Assembly (NCBI GenBank): GCA_963575745.1
Contig: CAUYUJ010015505.1
Span: 771,896-835,895 of the forward strand
Source: Prorocentrum cordatum
Lineage: Eukaryota > Sar > Dinophyceae > Prorocentrales > Prorocentraceae
DNA length: 64,000 nt
Direction: 5' to 3'
Shown here: positions 35,201-47,800 of the stretch, one piece after another
How the letters are laid out: each line of letters starts with the position of its first letter
Position numbering within the stretch: position 1 is the first letter of the stretch
Translations under genes and position numbers: made by a program
The notes under the pieces: model-generated
Databases searched by the model: none
What the model was told of the DNA's origin: nothing
The model's input: the letters and a program-made list of their open reading frames with translations, nothing else

Positions 35201-37382
35201 CTCCGCAACCCCCCCTCCTCCCCCTCCCGCTCTGGTCGCCCAATGTTGCAGCGAGCACTCGGGGTCAGGGTATGGATGGGGGATGGAGAACTTCACACGC
35301 GTGCCGCGGCCCTTGAATGTGTCACGATGTTATTGGAAGTGTCGGCCAATTGTCCAAAAAGCCTCCAGAGGCTTCCAGAGAGTGAAGAGGAGGAGGAGGA
35401 GGAGGAGGAGGAGGAAGAGAAGGAGGAAGGGCTGCCTCCTACTATCCGTCGAGGGCAAGGGTTCGGGGTGTATCCTTCGAGGGGAGCAGCGGGCTCCTTA
35501 AGAGCGAAGGGCCCCCTTGTAGAGCCATGGCCCCGCACATCTCGTAGATGGACGCCACCCCCCAATCCAACCCTTTCTGCCTTCCGTCAATGAAATGCTC
35601 TTGACTGTTTGGGAAGAGAAGAATGGAGGGAGGGCAGGTGTAGACACCACAGCGACGGTGCATGAGCTGGCTGCCTTCTTCATGGTGATCAGGGAGAACT
35701 TTTTCACCATTGCCTGCTCGTCCTCGTTGAGGTTCGTCGAGCGCGCTGGCTTTGAGCGGTCATTTGAACCGCTGGCCGCTGCGACACTGCCAAAACCGTG
35801 GCTGACTTCGTCAGACTGGCGAGTGCGGCCACGGCTTCGCTGATGGGTGCTGTTGGACAGAGACAGCAATGAAGGCTTCACTCCTCCTTCTCTGCTCCCC
35901 TCTTCGGCTGCATGCGGGTTTCGAGGGGTGACCTTCCAGACCCAGCAGCGGAGCAGCATGAGACGGACCGCCGCCAGTGTGCCACAGGAGGAAAAGGAAC
36001 GTATACGGAGGCGAGCGTGGAGCGGAGGCATCGCAACGGAATAATCGACCACTATGCCCGCTTGCACGTTGAGGCTCGGTGTACTTCCGAGTGCTGTGCG
36101 GCAAGGTTGAAGGGGCCCACGGACACACAAATAAATACACACACAAATAACAGAGTTCCCCATATTTTCAGATACTTCCTGGGTTTTTGTCTTCCCCCCA
36201 CTTCCCATATGTTCCAATATCTTCTGGGGAATCGACGATCAATCCTGCCTGCGTGTTCCTTTCCCCCCTGAAAAGTTTCTGTACATCTTCTGACCAGCAC
36301 GGGTCCGGAGGGAGAACGGGCCCTGGGCCCTGGGAGCTTCCCCCGGGAACACCTCCTCATCCCGAGTCGTTTTCTGACAGTCCCAGGGCCCGTGGAGGGC
36401 CCCGGGAGCCCGAGAAGGACGGAAGACCCCAGGACCCGCTTCCCTCGGGGAAAAGCGCGCTCCGCTACTCGCAAAGTCACTGCCCGCAAATGGCCTGGAT
36501 CCACCGTGGGGGATTTACGATGTACTCCACAGAGGAGGCCACGCTTTTTTCGGACGTTTGCGAGTAGGCACTTTGCGAGGAGTGGAACGCGCTCGGTGAG
36601 CCTCAGGAACCGCTTCCCCCATGGCGATTCTCCCATCAGCTCGCACTTGCCGGCGCTCCCGGGGGGCAACCCTTCAAGGCTCCCAAGACGGCCACGGAGG
36701 GCCACCGAGGCCGCCGAGATGGCCAAACACTGCCCCAAGGAGCATCCCACGGCAAGGGAGAAGATACCGCGAGGCGCCAAAGGAACTCCAGCGCCGGGAA
36801 GGCCAAACCCGTCAAATACAGTCAACCCGTATAATGAGGACGCACGATACGGATGACGGGCGCCGCTGGAAGGCCATGTCGACACTCTGCGAGCGGGGCG
36901 CGGCCAGCGACAGCGGCCAAGGATGGGCCGAAAGGGAAGGATGCAATGGGTAACCTTGGAAAGTCGCTCATCCTTGCTATGCAGGTTGATTGCAACCTGA
37001 AGAATTAGGCTTTGAGCAATTGTCCTGTCCCGAACCTCCCGGCTCAAGATGGTTCACCACAGGGGCCTTGGAGGAGTCCGAGGGAGCCCCCACGGGCCCA
37101 GCAAGGGCTCCAAGATACCCCCACAGGGCCCCAAGATGGCTCAGGAGGGCCCAGAAGTCCCCCAAACAGTCACAGCAGACTCCCCCGACAGCCTAAAGCG
37201 GCACCAAGAGGGCCCAAGAGTCCCAAGAGTACCCCAAAAGGGCCCACACAGAAGCCCACGACACCTCCAGTGGCGGAACTCGTCGTAGGCAGCCGGATAT
37301 GGATGCTGGGCTGAATGGGAGCTAGGATGATGATGGTGATGGTGATGGTGATGGTGATGGTGACGATGATGATGATGATGAC

Positions 37383-37458
<76 letters not shown>

Positions 37459-37963
37459 GTGGTGATAATGATGCTGATGATGATAATGATGATGATTATG
37501 ATGATGGTGATGATGATGATGATGGTGGCGATGGTGATGGTGATGATGATGCTGATGCTGCTGATGCTGATGGTTATGATGATGACGATGCTGACGACGG
37601 CGATGGTAATTATGATACTGATGGTGATGATGGTGATGGTGATGATGCTAATGATAATGATGGTAATGGTGACGTTGATGATGAACATGTTGGTACAAGA
37701 CAAAGATCCTGAAGGTGCCGATGAGGATGCTGATGTTGATACTGACGACGATGGTCATGGTGAGAATGATGACAACGACGATGACGGTGATGAGGATGAT
37801 CATGATGATACTGGTGGTGGTGATAGATATGATGATGATGATGAGGAGGATGCCGATGATGATGACGATTCTGGTCAGGATGAAGATGATGATGCCGATC
37901 AGTACGAGAAGGATGATGCTGAGGATGATACTGATGATGATGATGATGATGATGAGGAGGAGG

Positions 37964-38017
<54 letters not shown>

Positions 38018-40683
38018 GTGACGGTGACGGTGATGGTGATACTGCAGATGATGCTGGTGGTGATGACGATGATCATGATGCGAATGATGATGATGATGCT
38101 GATGATGATGACGATGATGATGATGATGATGATTACAAGGATAATGATGCGGAGGATGATGATGATAATGACGATGACGATGACAACATGTTTCCTCGCG
38201 GAGAACATAAACCCCACCATGTGCTGTCACGCCTCAGCCAGCACAGCGAAAGGACAAGAACTGCCTCTGCAAATCGTCCCCCCCACGACAGCCCTAAGCA
38301 AGCCTGAAGCCCGTGGCTCCTCCTCCCCAAGCGATCCGTCGAGGATGTGGGCAACAGGAGCAACGGTGGAGGAAGCGGGCCAGGAAAAGAGACCAGGGCG
38401 CTGTGGGCGGGAGCCCCAATTGCAAGGTTGGTTATCTGTACGACCCGCACAACGGCAGCCAGGGGGGGGGAATGGGGGAGGGGGAGAAAGAGAGGACAGA
38501 GGCGGGGAGGAGCAGCGTGGTTGCCAGAATCGGCCGCCGCGCGCCGCACCTGCACGACGTGCACAGGCTCGAGAGCGAAACCGCAACAGCACGGGAGGGA
38601 GGAGGAGGACGAGAAGGAGCAAAGGGCCAAGAGAAGAGAACGGAGCGCAGGAGAGAAAAGCTCGAATGGGCGCCAGGTCACAGCCGGGGGCTCCATCCAC
38701 TGGCGGGCCTCCGCATTCGAACAGTATCGACCGTCACGGTCGGGAGCAGGGAACGCTTATGAATGCGGGTGTATTTGTTGGACGTTCGTGGCGCACCGAA
38801 CCCTCTGGCAAGGCGTCGCCTCCCGCGGACCGCAGGGGCAGAGGCTTCTGAGCTGGCGGGCGCCCCGAGCTGCGCACGGAGCCCGCCTGCACGGTGTTCA
38901 TGAGTTCACGCACGACCGGTCAGCACAGGAGGAGAAGGCGAACTCACACGGGGGAGGAGGGGAGGCAGGCCCAGGAGAGGGGAAGGGGCAAGCGAGCCTC
39001 ATGGCGCAGGCGCAGCGGCGTATGGCCTCAGTGGCCAAACTCGGGAGGCGAACCCAGTGTAAGTGAACACGATGCACTAGTGAGTGGCCCGGACACCACC
39101 CCATAAGGCACTCCCAGAGAGGGCACTCCAAGACCAATGCACCAGAGAGAGGTCCTCGATGCTGAGCACAGTGTGCGTGGCCCGAGCGCCACCCCATGCA
39201 CTCAAGAGCAGATGCCAATGTCGTGTCTTGGAAGACTTGCTGTTGTCGCGCTGCTTTTAGCCGTCGTGCCACGCCCGATGTTTGTCGGAGTTGTGCTGCT
39301 GGACGTTGGCCTCCTGTAGCCCGCAATGCTCGGCCACGGCATGCAGCTAGTACCGGGTGAATTCGATTTAGCCTTTCCGTCGAGGAACTGGCATCTAAGT
39401 CGCAGCTCGTGGAAGTGCTGCCCATCATACTGCAAGTCTTAACTCGTAGGAATCATGATTAAACGGATGCATACTTCCCCTGGTGGTGCTGACCCTCCGA
39501 ATCAATAATGCACCTGGTCCGTGGCAAAGGTGACGCACCAAATCCGTGACACGGGTGATGGCAATGACGATGACCATGATAAGGACGATGCAGATGAGAA
39601 GGGCGATGATATCCGACGACGATGACGATGATGCTGACGATCGTCAAGTCATCGAACGATGACATCCGACGAAAATGGCACTGAATTCGATGAGGATGAT
39701 AATGGTGATGATGATGATGGTGACGACGACAAAGACGGTAACGATGATGATTGTGACGATTGTGACGATCATGACGCTGATACTGATGATGCTCTTCATG
39801 ATTAAGATTTCGATTATGAGAATGATGGTTCTGATTGTTACCATGATTATGATGATGATAAGCAGGATGACGGGAATGATGATGGTGATGGTAACGATTA
39901 GGATGAGGATGACGACATCAACGACGCGGACGCCAACGCCGAAACAAACGACGACGACGATAACGAGCACGACGATGATGAGGACAATGCTGATCATGCT
40001 GATAATGATGCTGATGATTGGGATGATGCTGATGATGATGATACTGATGATGACGACGATGCTGATGATGCTACTGATGATGTTGATGTTTAGGCTGGTG
40101 ATAATGATGACGATGATGATGTTGATGATGACAATGATGAAGGTGCTGATGATGTTGATTATGCTGATGATGATGCTGGTTATGATGATGGTGATGCTGA
40201 TGATGCTGATGATGATGATGATGACAATGATGATTATGGTGCTGTTGCTACTGCTACTGCTACTGATGATGATACTGATGCTGAGTGGGAACAGAAATTC
40301 AATTCATGGGCGTGCAGGGCGGGTGGATGAAAGGCCGGACGCGCGAATAGCTGGGTGAGGGGAGGAGCCACTAGCCTTTGAGTTCCACTCTCCGCCGCTT
40401 CTTCTCCGCGCGCCCCTCTGCCCTCCCGTCGCTGCTCCCGCCCTCCCGCGAGAGAGGTGGGGGGGGGCACTGACGCTCACCCAGGTGGGGGTCCCAGGAA
40501 CGACGAGGGGGCTGCGCGTCGTGGCCCGAGGCCCCTGCGTGGACGAGGGGGGCCAGGTGACGTGGCCCTGCAGGCCTTCCAGGATCTCCCGCTCTGGCCT
40601 TTCCAACTCCATTCTCGCCCGCCCGCCCGTTCCCCCCTTCCCCCCCCCGTGCACGCCTCATTCCTCGTCGTGGGAGGTGTGCG

Positions 40684-40722
<39 letters not shown>

Positions 40723-41800
40723 ACATCCGCCGGCCCCCTTGTGGGGCCACCAGGCTGTAGGCGCGGGTTCGCAGTTTCCTGTACCAGTTGTAGCTTGTAG
40801 TTTCCAGTGTTACAGTTCTGCTTCTTGCTGGTTACTGTAACTAGTTGATTGACCGCGCGAGGGGGGGGGAGGCCCAAAGCGGAACTTTTAGCACCCCCTG
40901 GGCGCGTTGTCTGAATTGCTGGGGGGGCTCGAAATCGACACCCCTCACGCAGATCCGCGGGGTCAGGGTCCAAAAACACAAGGTATTTGCAACATTTCTG
41001 AAATTCGTTGCCACCCTCACGCAGATCCGCGGGGTCAGGGTCCAAAAACACAGGGAATTTGCTACATTTCTGAAATTCGGTGCCACCCCTCACGCAGATC
41101 CGCGGGGTCAGGGTCAAAAGCACAGGGTATTTGCACCATTTCTGAAATTCGGTGCCACCCCTCACGCAGATCCGCGGGGTCAGGGTCCAAAAACACATGG
41201 AATTTGCTACATTTCTGAAATTCGGTGCCACCCCTCATGCAGATCCGCGGGGTCAGGGTCCAAAAACAAATAGTATTTGCCACATTTCTGAAATTCGGTG
41301 CCACCCCTCACGCAGATCCGCGGGGTCAGGGTCCAAAAACACCAGGGATTTGCAACATTTCTGAAATTCGGTGCCACTCCTCACGCAGATCCGCGGGGTC
41401 AGGGTCCAAAAACACAGGGGATTTGCTACATTTCTGAAATTCGGCGCCACCCCTTACGCAGATCCGCGGGGTCAGGGTCCAAAAACACAGGGGATTTGGC
41501 ACATTTCTGAAATTCGGTGCCACCCTTCACGCACATCCATCGCAAGGCGTGGTACCCCAAACTGCGAGAACTCCCTCGGCCCTTTAATCGCAAGGTGTGG
41601 TAACCAAGCCGGTAAACCATACACGTCTTACCAATCGCCAGGTGTGGTAACCCCTCTTGTGATCAGTTGGTTTTGCTGATTGCGAATCGGCTTCGCATGA
41701 AGTTTCGATACTGCTTCACGACAGCGCCAAGCCTCATGACTTAGCTCTTCCATGGCCCATTCTCCGAGAGAGGGGGCCGGCGGCAGGGGGCGAAGCCCTT

Positions 41801-41842
<42 letters not shown>

Positions 41843-44800
41843 GTGTGTATATATGTGTATATAGATGTATGTGTGTATACATCTATATATATATATATAT
41901 ATACACATCCATGGACCGTCGGAAGTCCGGACCACAGCGACCTTGCCTTCTCCAGGGCCCTCGCCGCCCCCGCCCCCCCAGTCCCCGTGCAGGCCCCGAT
42001 CTCCACTCTGGCACCGTATGCCCCACCACCTGAGCGTGGCGCAACCTGAATTCTTGGACGGGTGAGAACTCCAATCCTGGCTCCTTCGCAGCTCCCCCCC
42101 CCGATGATGCGCCATCATGAATTCAGGACAATCCAAAACTAAGGTTCTGGTTTATCCGCGACCCCCTGGCCCCCGACGGGTGCAGTTCCTGCCCCGCCCC
42201 AGTGCCCCATGGACCCCCAGGGGAGCTCTGCAACAATGTATGCCCATCAGGTGAAATGCCCCATTGGACGACAACCGTCAGAGAATCCCCAATCGTGAGA
42301 GAGCACAGTTCCTGGCACTTCAACGTCGCGAATCAACGTGATTGTCGCGTCCTGACAATCACAAACCATGCGAAACAAAAGTCCTGGAACTTCAGCGTCG
42401 CGAGTCAGCGTGACTGTTGCCTCCTGGCAATCTTGAGTCGTGCCAGAAAACCTGAGACGTCAACGCTGCGAATCAACGGTAAGTTGCGCCCAGGCAATCC
42501 TGTGACTTCGGCCATCGAATGTGCGCGGCGCGGAAGCGATGGCTGCATTTGACAAAGAGCCGCCCTTCATCCTTCAAACGGTTGCAATGGCTTCCCCAAG
42601 CAGTGCTTGCACTTAGGGGCTCTTACTTCTGGTCCAAACACTGGGCCTGGGTGGCGGTTTGGCGGCTCCAAGCTCGCCGTCGCCGCCCGGTCGCCGCCTA
42701 GTCGCCGCCCGTCGTCGCCTCGTCGCCGCCCGTCGTCTGGTTCTGGGTGGCGGTTTGGCGGTTCCGTGCTCGCCGTCGCCGCCCCGTCGCCGCCCGTGGC
42801 CGCCAGTCGTCTGGGCATGGGTGGCGGTCTGGCGGTTCCGTGGTCATAGGTGCTCCTTTCCCTTTTTAAGCCCAGCGATGATATAATCCCCCTCCACCTG
42901 GAATCCACGGCCCCCTGCACATTACATATGTCTGTGCCCCATCGTCCACCCTACATACGAACTCATTCCATCCCAGACAGGCCGGTATCGTTACCCCCCC
43001 CCATCATCCCCAACAGAACATACTGTGCGCACGCACTCGATCATCAAACATGTCTAATGTTCAGAAACCCTGTTGTGGCTTCGTGAGAACTTCAAACAAA
43101 ACATGGGTTCGACACAACAATTTTCAGACAACGAATGGTTGTTCAACCTTTTCAAAGCGTGCTACCATACGGGCCTTGCGCGCGCATGTCGGAATCGTTC
43201 GAATGCCCTCGCGGGCATGCTGTCGCAAAGACCCCTTGCAAGAAACATGGGACGAATAGTGCACGCGCGCGTCGTCGCGCGCGCATGCCACATTTTTTTA
43301 AACAATAAAATAATAATAAAAAAACACGCAGGTTGCGCAGGGATGTCGCAATCGAGTACCCCAAACACATTTTTAATACACGTTCATGGTTTTGCAACGT
43401 CCGTTTTTAAAAATGCCTGCGGTCGCGTTCGTGCGAGTTGTTCAGGAACCCCCAAAAGCTGTTTCAACATGTTCATTCAATTCGGTCAAACGGGTCCCGC
43501 CGCAAGTTGAAATCATCCGAACGCCCACGCGCGCGGGCCATTCTCGCGCGTCGGCCGCGCGCACATGTCGAACCCCCTCCAAAACCTTCATCACCGACGC
43601 GATGGCGTCATCAGCGTCGTCGGCGTGCTTTGCCCAAGCGTGATCAGCATCGGCGTCGTGTTTGTCAGCATCGTCACCAACACCGGTATCATCATCATCG
43701 CGTGTGCCGGCGCCGACGTTGCCATGATAGCGCGCCCGCCCAAGTGGCCGACTCGCCCTGACGGGCCCGCTGGGAAGTGCCCAGCGGTCAGCGCTACCGC
43801 GGCCGCGTCGGTCGCACCAAACTATCTGGCCGCTGCGCGCTCGAGTATGCGCGGGCCAGCGCGGACGCAGAGATGCACCAATCAACTCCAAGCACTCATC
43901 GCAATCGCGCTGCCGCATTGGTTCTGCAAGCCAGATTGCGGGTGGGTGGGCAGGATGATGGCGCGAGCAGTGGATTGGACGAAACACAACAAACAGAAAT
44001 TAATTGCAACACGTAGATTGCACCAAATACGTTGCACCACACAGATCGCACAGCATATATTGCACCACGTGGGTTGCACCACGTAGGTTGGACCATGTGG
44101 ATTGCACAACCTAGATTGTAACACGCACACACACATACTGCACCACGCAGTTCCCCTTTTCTTAAACACGAATATAACGACCCACGCCTCCAAATTTAAC
44201 CGCCCCTTTTCCGCGTTGCGCTTTGCGATTCTGCCCCATCGTCCATCCTAGATATGAGCTGTATCATCAAACCGGTAACGGTTCCCCCCTTCATCCTCGG
44301 TAACAGATACCATGCGCGTAATCGTTCATCACAAATCATCCGTTTCCAAGAACCCTTTGCCACAAAAACAGAACGAAGTGCGCAGGCGCGCGTCGCCACG
44401 CGCACATGCCGAATTGTTTCGAAACCTTGTTAGGTCCTGTAAGGATGTCAAAATCGACTGTCCCAGAATCATCACAAACACATAGTTTAGCAACATCAGT
44501 TTTCAAAAGAAACTTGCGTTCGGACTCTTGCGTATTTTTGGGAAACCAATAGGTTTGCAACAATTTCAGAACTTGCTACTACACGGGCCTCTCGCGCGCG
44601 CGTGTCGTCATCGCTCGAACGCCTTTTGCGGGCATGCTGTCGCAAAGACCCCTTGAAACTGAAATTGGGCGAAGTGTGCACGCGCGCGTCGTCGCGCGCG
44701 CATGCCAGACTCGTTCAATAAACCGTGGTTTCGTGCGGATTTCAAAAACCGACTATCCCGACAAGGTGTGCAACAGCAGTTTTCAAAAATGCCTGCGGTC

Positions 44801-47800
44801 GCGCTCCAGTGGTATCTTGAGATAACCGTCGGGTTTTTAATATGTGGACTTTGGTCAGACGGGCCCCCCACGCCGCACGTCCAAATGGTTCGAACTCCCT
44901 TGCGCGCGTGTTTGGGGGGGGGAGATCCATATCAAATACTTCCATGCGGGCCACCGTCGTGCGTCGGCCGCGCGCGCATGTCGAATTCACGCCAACACCT
45001 TACTCACCGACGCGAGGACACCGTCATCGTCACCGGCGTCATCCGCATCGGCGGCGTTGTCGGCTTTGCCGTCGTCGTTGTCACCATCGTCACCAGCACC
45101 GCTGCCATCAGCATCGCGTGTACCGGCGTTGACGTTGCCATGGTACCGCGCCCGCCCAAGTGGCCGACTCGCACAGAAGTGCCCGCTGGGAAATGCCCAG
45201 CGTTCAGCGCCACCGCGGCCGTGTCGGTCGCGCCAAACTGTCTGGCCGCTGCGCGTGCGAGCATGCGCGGGCTAGCGCGGCCGCAGAGGTACACCAGTCA
45301 ACTCCAAGCACTCATCGCAATCGCCGCCGCATGGCTTCTGCAAACCAAGTTGCGGGTGGGTGGGTGGGATGATTACGCGAGCAGTGGACTGGACAACTCA
45401 CTGCGAAACAAAAACCGTTGCACCAGGCACTGCGCAACATAGATGGCACCACGTATAAGACATCTCTCACAACGTATACTGCATCACGTATATTCCACCA
45501 CATGGACTGCATCACGTCGATTGCACCGCACCGTGCCTCTGGGCAGGGAGTGGGCGTGTCCTCAGGTCCTGAGGAGTCTTTACTGGGCCCAGACCCCAAG
45601 TTGCCAAATCTCCCGGGGGTTGTCGCGTGCCCCCTGGCCAGGGGAGCTGCTGACGCGTAAATCGGGCCCAAGAGGGCCCCAGAAAACCCCCGAGACGGCC
45701 CAAGAGGGTCCACAAGATGGAACACGAACCGAAAATCCGAGCCTTCCGCCCAAAGCAGCCCCCAGGATGCCCCTAGAGGCCTCCAAGAGGCCTCCCAAAA
45801 GGAAGCCAAGAGGACCAACTCACTAATTGTCTTTCGGTGTGGGTGGGGTTTGGGCGTTCTCGCTTTGTCGGCTTGCCAACGCTCCCAGACGGCCCTAGAG
45901 GCCTCAACACTGCCCCATAGGGCCCCATAGGGCCCCCAAGCGCCCCCCCAGAGGCGCCCCCAAAGCAGCACCCAGGACGCCCCAAGAGGCGCCCACGACG
46001 CCCCACGAGGCCCCGAAGAGGCCCCAAGAGGTTCCAGGAGGCCCCAAAGAGACCCAAAAGAGGCCCCAAGAGGCCCCCGAAGAGCTCCCAAGAGGCGTCC
46101 AAACTGCCTCCAAGAAGCCCCCGAGCGGCCTCACACGAGACCCCAACAAACACTCAATGGGCTTCATATCCTCAACCCAGGCATCGTGGCGGGATGGGCC
46201 GACGGCCATCCGTATATTTCACCACATAGCTTGCACCACGTCGATTACACCACACATATTGCGCACCACATAGATTGCACCACATAATCCCACCAGCCCT
46301 CTGGGCGTCGGTGGTTTAGAGCGCTTCCTCTTCCACCCCTCCTTCTTCCTCTTCGGGGAGGGGTTTACCCCTCCCCCTGCCCCCTCCCCTGGACCTGGAC
46401 GGGGGGGGGGTCGCGAGGTGTCAGGGCGTCCAGAACGGCCTCGGCGAGGAAGCCAAACTCGTTGGGTTTACTGTGGTTTTGGCACTCTGTTGGCTTCTTG
46501 GGGGGGGGCTGTAATTAGTACCCCCCCTCCTGCGATCGATCTCACCCAAGATGGCCCAAAGATGTCCCACAAGGGTGCCCCAAGAGGGCCCCAAGAGGTG
46601 GCCAGGAAGCCCCAAGAGGCCCCCTGGATGCCCCCCAAGAGGCTCCCACGAGACCCCCAAGATGCCCCCAAAGACCCCCCAGAGGCACCCAAGGTGCTCC
46701 AAGAGGCCTCGGCGAGAATGCCAACTCACTGATTTTACGAATGGTTTGGCCACATGTTGGCCTCTGGGGGGGCACTGATTAAGATGACTCCAAGAGCGCC
46801 TGGGAGAGCCCAAGATGACCTCCAAGATGGCTCCACCCCAAGATGTCTCAGAATGGCTTCCTCTGTGTGCTGCCCACTTCCCTGATCGAGGCAAGTCCTC
46901 TGGGCATCGTTTCTGGATGGGCTGGTGAGGATTCGGGAGAGTCAGCAATCTGCACGCCACAGAATGCGCAACATAGTTTGCACTAAAAATGTTGATTGCA
47001 CCACGCACGTTGCACAACATACGCTGCACCACGCATTGCTCCGCAAAAAAAGCGGCAACCCGCAGAGTGAGGAACCGACAAGTCATTCACTGTCCCTGGG
47101 TGCATGGCTGAAGTGGGGTTCCGCGGTGCGGATCGATGCTGCTGTTGTTGATGATGCCCGTGTTGTTGTTTCTGCTGCTGGTGATAGTATTGCTGTTGTT
47201 GCTGGTGTGGTTGTGGTTGTGGCTGCTGTTAGTCTTAATGTTGCGGTTGCGGTTGGTGTTGTTGTTAATGATGGTGCTGCTGCTGTTGTTGCTGGTGCTG
47301 TTGTTGTTCTTGTTGTGTTTGTTAGTGTTGTTGGTGTTGTTGTTGTTGTTGCGGTGTGAACTGGTTATTGTCTCTTGCTTAATGTCGTCGTCCCACCCGC
47401 GACTGTCCGCGGCCCACACGCGACCCAGCCGCGACCCACCCCACGACTCACCCGCGACCCACCCTCGACCCGCCCGCGACCCACCCGCGACCCATCCGCG
47501 ACCCACTCTCTACCCACCCGCGACCCACTCACCTGCTTTGACGAAAAAGTCGGCGCCTGCGGCTGGCTCGATGAATAAGCTGTTAAAAAATCGGCGCCTG
47601 CGGCAGGCTTCTCCAGAGCCTCGCAGACTGTCGACGACCCCGCCGCCCCCTCATTCTTATCCGCAACTGCGATGTGCTACAGATCTTGCGAACCATAAGC
47701 TGCACAGCCGAAAATACACAACCTTTCTTGCACCACCTAGATTTCGCCAAATCTATGTCCCCACCTAGAGTGCACAGCAAACGCGGCTAGACACACACTG

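Larger units (their letters stand above)
42937..45520 (+). repeat. Diverged tandem duplication of about 1.3 kb
   Basis: Copy 1 is about 42937-44215, copy 2 about 44228-45520. Shared landmarks: CCCATCGTCCANCCTA (42938 / 44235), GGCATGCTGTCGCAAAGACC (43215 / 44632), CACGCGCGCGTCGTCGCGCG (43262 / 44681), CGCCCGCCCAAGTGGCCGAC (43734 / 45149) and CAACTCCAAGCACTCATCGC (43884 / 45299). Similarity is highest in the last third. Each copy ends in TTGCACCAC-type short repeats. Confidence 0.88.

Noticed and set aside
35498-37047. Overlapping 239- and 331-codon minus-strand frames
   Set aside because: No domain, membrane helix pattern, signal peptide or splice logic; they overlap each other, an inverted repeat and comparable plus-strand frames.
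37315-38851. Acidic poly-Asp or Met-rich proteins of 330-378 codons
   Set aside because: They are translations of an ATG/GAT microsatellite; all three frames are open and give poly-Met, poly-Asp or poly-His/Ile.
40945-41545. CRISPR-like array
   Set aside because: Repeats of 73 bases follow each other without distinct spacers, and the genome is eukaryotic; it is a plain satellite.
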